From CG03 sp034660675 (GTDB lineage Bacteria; CG03): 10,672 nt of DNA. Shown here in pieces: positions 6,713-10,672 of this stretch. The stretch is taken from assembly GCA_034660675.1 (NCBI GenBank), contig JAYEJT010000119.1, positions 1 through 10,672 of the forward strand, in the 5' to 3' direction. Both the position numbers and the translations under genes were made by a program. The first letter of the stretch is position 1. The number at the start of each line of letters is the position of its first letter. The notes below the pieces were generated by a model that worked only from the letters and a program-made list of their open reading frames with translations, was not told the DNA's origin and did no database searches.

Positions 6713-7389
6713 ATGAGCTGAATGTTATGGCCACGCCCATAGGTAATTTAGGGGATATGACCATACGTTCGTCCGAGCTTCTGAAGAGAGCGGATGCCGT
6801 TATATGCGAGAGCCCGGAAAAAACCAAGAAAATCCTTTTCTCCCTCGGTATAAAAGGTAAGCGTCTTATCAATTATCCCGCCGATAATGAAGGTCGCGTG
6901 AATTCGGTTTTCAAAGCCGCCTCCGGCAGCAATGTGTGCGTGCTGGTGTCTTCAGCCGGCACGCCTGTCGTTTCTGATCCCGGACACCTGATTGTCAGAG
7001 AGGCCAGGCTCCGGGGGATCCCGGTTTTGCCTATGCCGGGCCCTTCCGCGCCGGCGGTATGCCTGAGCGTGTGTCCGTTTAATGTTAAAGATTATATTTT
7101 TGCGGGTTTTCTGCCGCGCGGTTTTTCCGCGGCGGCCTCCGCGTTAAAAAGATATTTTACCCTGGGTATTCCTGTCGTGGCTTTTGCGACAAAAAGAAAT
7201 ATAGAACGTGTGTCCAGGGTTTTAAAAGAATATTTTCCGGGCACTTCTGTTTTCGCCGGACGTGAAATGACAAAAAAATTTGAGGAATACGTCCTTTTTG
7301 ATGATACGGATTCTTTTTGCGAATGGGCTTCCCGAAAAAAACCCGGAGAATTTACGCTTGTGTTCAGGCCGCCTTTACCGGTTGCTTAA
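6709..7389 (+). CDS. rsmI: RsmI-like tetrapyrrole methylase family protein (16S rRNA ribose methyltransferase or divergent relative), short form
   Basis: Encodes 226 residues of the SAM-dependent tetrapyrrole methylase fold. RsmI 2'-O-methylates C1402 of 16S rRNA. Family marks in order: ATPIGNLGDMT (8-18), SSAGTPVVSDPG (81-92), PMPGPSA (108-114), GFLPRG (133-138), GREMTKKFEE (184-193) and GEFTLVF (213-219). It is about 60 residues shorter than E. coli RsmI and stops right after the methylase core, so it lacks the small C-terminal domain. Two usual signatures are changed: the EDTR-type stretch reads CESPEKTKKIL (33-43), and the Asp expected in VSDAGTP is Ser. I place the start at the GTG at 6709, whose GTGA overlaps the previous stop. 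The in-frame ATG at 6727 would remove the first strand of the fold. The family call is firm; the exact substrate is less certain because of these changes. Confidence 0.82.
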   Translation: MNELNVMATPIGNLGDMTIRSSELLKRADAVICESPEKTKKILFSLGIKGKRLINYPADNEGRVNSVFKAASGSNVCVLVSSAGTPVVSDPGHLIVREARLRGIPVLPMPGPSAPAVCLSVCPFNVKDYIFAGFLPRGFSAAASALKRYFTLGIPVVAFATKRNIERVSRVLKEYFPGTSVFAGREMTKKFEEYVLFDDTDSFCEWASRKKPGEFTLVFRPPLPVA

Positions 7390-7406
7390 AAGAGAAAAGG
7401 TTTTAA

Positions 7407-9617
7407 ATGAAAAGAAAGTCAAGTTTTTTCAGAAAATTTGTTCTTGTGATGATTTTTATAAGTGTGATACCGCTTTTTTTTATGGGTGTGCGCGCGATAA
7501 TTATAAACACAAAACTTTCGGGGAATGTTGAGCAAATATCGTCCAATTCTCTTGAAACGGCGATTTTAGATAAACAGAACCGTCTCTCGGAGTGGATGGC
7601 GGGATCTATTGATGATTATTTTTCCGAGTTGCTGCGTAATGTGCCGAGAATTGCGGAAAGTATATCCGCGGCGGGGCTGAGCGTTGAACAGCGCAGAAGA
7701 ATAATGATTACGGAATACAACACCGGGAGAGAGTTTCTTGCCATTGCCCTTTTTCGAATGCCCGGGAAAAACCGCATGAAGATTCCCCCCGACTGGAAAT
7801 GCAATTTTTCAACAATTAAAAAAATGGCCTCGGGTGAACCAAAATTCGCGTTCGGGGAAGTTTATTTTGTGGAAAATTCGCCCGCCATAGATTTTATATA
7901 CCAGTGTCCCGACGGGAAATATCTTTATATAGCCATCAGCCTTGAATCAATGCTCGGTAAAATAAAGGGTACGCCTTCGCAGATAGGCGAGGAAGTTTTT
8001 ATCGTGTCGCCGGCGGGAAAAATAATTCTTCATCCGGACGCAGTCAGGATGACCGGCAAAAGGGATATATCGTTCATCCCGCTGATAAGCGAATTTTTGT
8101 CTTCGCGGTCGCCGCTGAGCAAGGGGAATTTTAACGGCATTAAAAATATTCCCATGATAGGATCGGTGAGCCCCGTCAGGCTCCTTGGATGGGGCGTTGT
8201 GGTCTGGCAGACAAAGACAACCGCATACGCGCAGGTCGCTATGGTGAAGAACGAGATTAAGACAACAAGCCGTCAACTCATAAAACAGACCTATATTCAG
8301 ATACTTATCATATGTCTGGCCGCTTTTTGGATAGCGTTCGCTTTGGCCAAAAGCATTTCTCATCCGATCATGGAATTGAGTAAAGGCGCTTCCAGGGTGG
8401 CGGGCAGGGACTTCAGTGTCAGGGTCAATGTTCAAAGCAATGATGAAATAGGAGATCTTGCCGGAATCTTCAATCAGATGATGGAAGAACTTGAAAAATA
8501 TGACAGAATGCAGGCAGACAAACTTGATGCCCTGGTATATTCCATAAAAGACGGTTTGATGATGGTTGACCACAGCGGAAAGATACTTATGGCTAACGAG
8601 AAAAGCATGTCCATACTTAACATGATGGATTTTTCTCCCGGAGATGATTTGCTGGATGCCGTAAAAAGATCGGTACGCACTTTTCCGTCTGCCTTAAACG
8701 CGGCGGATATTATGGATAAACTTCTGGCCAGCGGCGAGGAAAACCCGAAATCTGAAATAGATATGTCTCATGAAGATATGCCTAAATTTTATGAAGTGAG
8801 CAGATATTCTGTTACGACCAGGGATAACGTGAATCTCGGCAGTATTATAACATTGCGGGATGTGACACTGGAAAAAGAGCTGGCAAAGATGAAGGACGAT
8901 TTTCTGCATTCAATCACACATGATCTCAGAAGTCCTATGACTTCCATAAGAGGTTTTCTGGAGCTTCTTCTTGACGGCAGCGCCGGAGAAATAAATGAAG
9001 AGCAGGAAAGCTTTCTGAAAATAATGGACGAATCCAGCGAAAAACTGCTCGGAATGATAAATAACCTTTTGGATGTTTCAAAGCTTGAGGCCGGAAAAAT
9101 GGTTTTAAACCTTAACAAAGCGGATTTGCCGAAAACAGCGTCAACCATTGTTGATTTTTTCTATCCACAGGCGAAAAGCCTGAAAATAGATCTCGGTTTC
9201 AGGTGTTTGAAAGACCCTGGTAAAGTAAACATTGACGAAAATCTGATTGAAAGAGTGATAACGAATCTGGTGTCCAACGCTATGAAATTTACCCCGCCCG
9301 GGGGGTCTGTGACGGTGGAGATTTTTGATGATAATCCGGAGCCGGGTTTTTTGCGCGTGTCTGTTTCTGACACGGGTAAGGGAATCCCCGAGGGGGAAGT
9401 TTCCAGGGTTTTTGAGAAATTCCATCAGGTTGCCGATACCGCGCTTAAAAAAACAGGCACCGGTCTGGGCTTGACGGTGTGTAAGTACATAGCCGAGGCG
9501 CATTTGGGCGAAATCGGTGCGGAATCTGTTTTCGGAAAAGGTTCTGTGTTCAGTTTTTTTATACCGAAAGATCTGGTAAAAGAAAACGGTGAGGTTAGCA
9601 GGAAAAGTGATTCTTAA
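7407..9617 (+). CDS. Membrane sensor histidine kinase (Cache-like sensor, HAMP, PAS, HisKA, HATPase)
   Basis: Encodes 736 residues. A basic N-terminus precedes membrane segment 1 (about 10-33). An extracytoplasmic region of about 260 residues follows and ends like a double-Cache domain (EEVFIVSPAGKIILHPD, 195-211). Membrane segment 2 is at about 296-314, HAMP at about 315-368 (SISHPIMELSKGASRVAGRDF), and a PAS-like domain at about 372-488 (SIKDGLMMVDHSGKILMAN). The kinase core has phosphoacceptor His505 (SITHDLRSPMTS), the N-box with Asn620/Asn624 (ERVITNLVSNAMKFTP), the G1 box DTGKGIP (655-661), the F-box VFEKFHQ (668-674) and the G2 box GTGLGLTV (684-691). All catalytic elements look intact. 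It should autophosphorylate on sensing a small molecule outside the membrane and pass phosphate to a response regulator, which is not present in the window. AAGG at 7397-7400 lies 6 bases before the ATG. It follows the RsmI-like gene by 17 bases, and its end overlaps the start of the LysM/FecR gene. Confidence 0.96.
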   Translation: MKRKSSFFRKFVLVMIFISVIPLFFMGVRAIIINTKLSGNVEQISSNSLETAILDKQNRLSEWMAGSIDDYFSELLRNVPRIAESISAAGLSVEQRRRIMITEYNTGREFLAIALFRMPGKNRMKIPPDWKCNFSTIKKMASGEPKFAFGEVYFVENSPAIDFIYQCPDGKYLYIAISLESMLGKIKGTPSQIGEEVFIVSPAGKIILHPDAVRMTGKRDISFIPLISEFLSSRSPLSKGNFNGIKNIPMIGSVSPVRLLGWGVVVWQTKTTAYAQVAMVKNEIKTTSRQLIKQTYIQILIICLAAFWIAFALAKSISHPIMELSKGASRVAGRDFSVRVNVQSNDEIGDLAGIFNQMMEELEKYDRMQADKLDALVYSIKDGLMMVDHSGKILMANEKSMSILNMMDFSPGDDLLDAVKRSVRTFPSALNAADIMDKLLASGEENPKSEIDMSHEDMPKFYEVSRYSVTTRDNVNLGSIITLRDVTLEKELAKMKDDFLHSITHDLRSPMTSIRGFLELLLDGSAGEINEEQESFLKIMDESSEKLLGMINNLLDVSKLEAGKMVLNLNKADLPKTASTIVDFFYPQAKSLKIDLGFRCLKDPGKVNIDENLIERVITNLVSNAMKFTPPGGSVTVEIFDDNPEPGFLRVSVSDTGKGIPEGEVSRVFEKFHQVADTALKKTGTGLGLTVCKYIAEAHLGEIGAESVFGKGSVFSFFIPKDLVKENGEVSRKSDS

Positions 9618-10672
9618 TACTTTGAAAAACAAAATTCCGGGTGTTTTTGCGGTAGCGCTGGTGTTGTCTTTTTCCGTTGTTGCTTTCGCGGGAGATGGGG
9701 CCGCCGCCGAAGATAACGGTCTTCAGATGATAAGAGTGATACCCGGCGACACGCTGCACGCCATTGCAAAGTTGTATCTTAAGGATCCCGACCGGTGGAA
9801 AGAGCTTCTCAAATACAATGTGATTGTTTCAGGGGATCCGGATGTTATCCATGTCGGAGACAAACTTCTTGTACCGAAAAAGGAAATCAAAAAATCTATG
9901 AGAGCGGCTTTCCTCATAGAAAAAATTGAAAAAGTCAGTTTTCGCGCCCGCGGTGACGCATTGTTCAGGGGAGCCGCGCTTAACCAGAAAATATTTTATG
10001 AAGACACCCTGCGCACTTTTGATAATTCATATGCCAGGGTGCTGTTCCCGACCAAGGAGGTGACAAAAATATCTCCCAACAGTCTGGTTGTTATCAAGCC
10101 GAGAAAAACGGATCAGGAGATAGAACTTATCAAGGGGGAGGTTTTTTTCAAAAAGACCAAGATCCAGACGCCGTCGGCGATTCTGAATCCGCAGAAGAGC
10201 GGTCTTTATAAAGCCGTTGTGGATGAAGATAAAGGCACGAGGATAGATGTGTTCTCGGGCAGGGTTGATGTTGAGGACATCGACGGCAAGGGTAAAGTGA
10301 GCATGGGGGAGGGTTTTTCTTCAAAAGTAAAATTCGGAGAACTTCCGATGGAACCGGTTAAAATTGATTTGCCGGACCCCGGGGAATTAAAAGCGATGAA
10401 AAGCGAAATAACGCTTCCACCCGATTTCCAGATAAGTGTTGCCGATATTGAAACCGTGGGAGTGTTTAATCCCGAAGATGTTAATTTCGTAAATGAGGTG
10501 AAGAAGAGAGGTAAGATCAGGCGGAAAATAAACTTTGTGGAAATAGCCCTGGATGAATATTGTTCACAGATTATAATGAGGCTGAAGCCGCTGGATGTGC
10601 AAAAGAAAATTAAAAAACTTGCTGATGGAAAATATTATTATCGTATGGAGTATGCCGGAAGTTCTTCCAAAA
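9607..10672 (+). CDS. Secreted LysM and FecR-domain protein (3' end beyond window)
   Basis: An open frame runs to the window edge (355 residues visible). It starts with a signal peptide: basic residues (LKNK), a hydrophobic core (VFAVALVLSFSVV) and a likely cleavage site AFA/GDG after residue 28. A LysM domain follows at about 41-91 (VIPGDTLHAIAKLYL, then VIHVGDKLLVPK), which usually binds peptidoglycan. A FecR-type domain spans about 107-235: an initial strand segment (RARGDALFRGAALN), EDTLRTFDNSYARVLF, the SPNSLVVIKP segment and LIKGEVFFKK. The rest ends in KYYYRMEYAG, possibly entering a beta-sandwich repeat. Here FecR is in an exported protein, not an anti-sigma factor with a membrane segment. 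I prefer GTG at 9607, which overlaps the kinase end by 11 bases. AGGA at 9600-9603 is rather close, and GTG 9589 or TTG 9622 remain possible. The partner is unknown; a role in the cell envelope is an inference from the domains. Confidence 0.85.
   Translation, partial: MILNTLKNKIPGVFAVALVLSFSVVAFAGDGAAAEDNGLQMIRVIPGDTLHAIAKLYLKDPDRWKELLKYNVIVSGDPDVIHVGDKLLVPKKEIKKSMRAAFLIEKIEKVSFRARGDALFRGAALNQKIFYEDTLRTFDNSYARVLFPTKEVTKISPNSLVVIKPRKTDQEIELIKGEVFFKKTKIQTPSAILNPQKSGLYKAVVDEDKGTRIDVFSGRVDVEDIDGKGKVSMGEGFSSKVKFGELPMEPVKIDLPDPGELKAMKSEITLPPDFQISVADIETVGVFNPEDVNFVNEVKKRGKIRRKINFVEIALDEYCSQIIMRLKPLDVQKKIKKLADGKYYYRMEYAGSSSK

Noticed and set aside
7280..7531. An 83-codon plus-strand frame bridging the RsmI-like and kinase genes
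   Set aside because: It overlaps two well-supported genes in another frame and has no domain-like features.
8168..8183. Small inverted repeat GAGCC...GGCTC in the kinase gene
   Set aside because: The stem is only five pairs, inside coding sequence, with no T-run, and is expected by chance.

Overview
This window is bacterial DNA. All genes lie on the + strand, packed end to end with overlaps or gaps of at most 27 bases, and I see no terminator or stretch of non-coding DNA long enough for an obvious promoter. It reads as the middle of one long transcription unit. A V/A-type ATPase (rather than the F-type enzyme most bacteria use), a GAF/HD-GYP protein, a large sensor kinase, and a secreted LysM/FecR protein point to a Gram-negative-type bacterium. 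Candidate-phylum groups such as Omnitrophota or Elusimicrobiota fit, but the sequence alone does not settle the phylum.

Layout: (1) 1-156, the 3' end of the V-ATPase subunit F gene; (2) 173-3508, catalytic subunit A, interrupted in frame at its ATP-binding P-loop by a 529-residue intein (875-2461); (3) 3508-4875, subunit B; (4) 4889-5509, subunit D (central shaft); (5) 5537-6712, a GAF plus HD-GYP protein, a probable cyclic-di-GMP phosphodiesterase; (6) 6709-7389, a short, divergent RsmI-like tetrapyrrole methylase; (7) 7407-9617, a membrane sensor histidine kinase with Cache-like sensor, HAMP, PAS, HisKA and HATPase domains; (8) 9607 to the end, a secreted LysM plus FecR-domain protein that continues beyond the window.

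The order F-A-B-D is the one known from archaeal and Thermus-type A/V-ATPases. Together these subunits make the A3B3 catalytic head and the central stalk; the membrane subunits (I, K/L, C, E) would be expected upstream. The second half appears to be a signalling and envelope group: second-messenger turnover, rRNA modification, two-component sensing, and a peptidoglycan-associated surface protein.

The most notable element is the intein. It carries complete splicing blocks, both LAGLIDADG endonuclease motifs with their acidic residues, and an embedded helix-turn-helix-like segment. It is visibly AT-richer than the host gene and ends in Ser-Asn rather than the usual His-Asn. It splits the Walker A motif between Lys and Thr, so no catalytic subunit can bind ATP until splicing has occurred. 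Smaller points are a 28-base imperfect tandem duplication that supplies the ribosome binding site at the ATPase/HD-GYP junction, a strong hairpin inside the subunit B gene, and altered signature residues in the RsmI-like protein.
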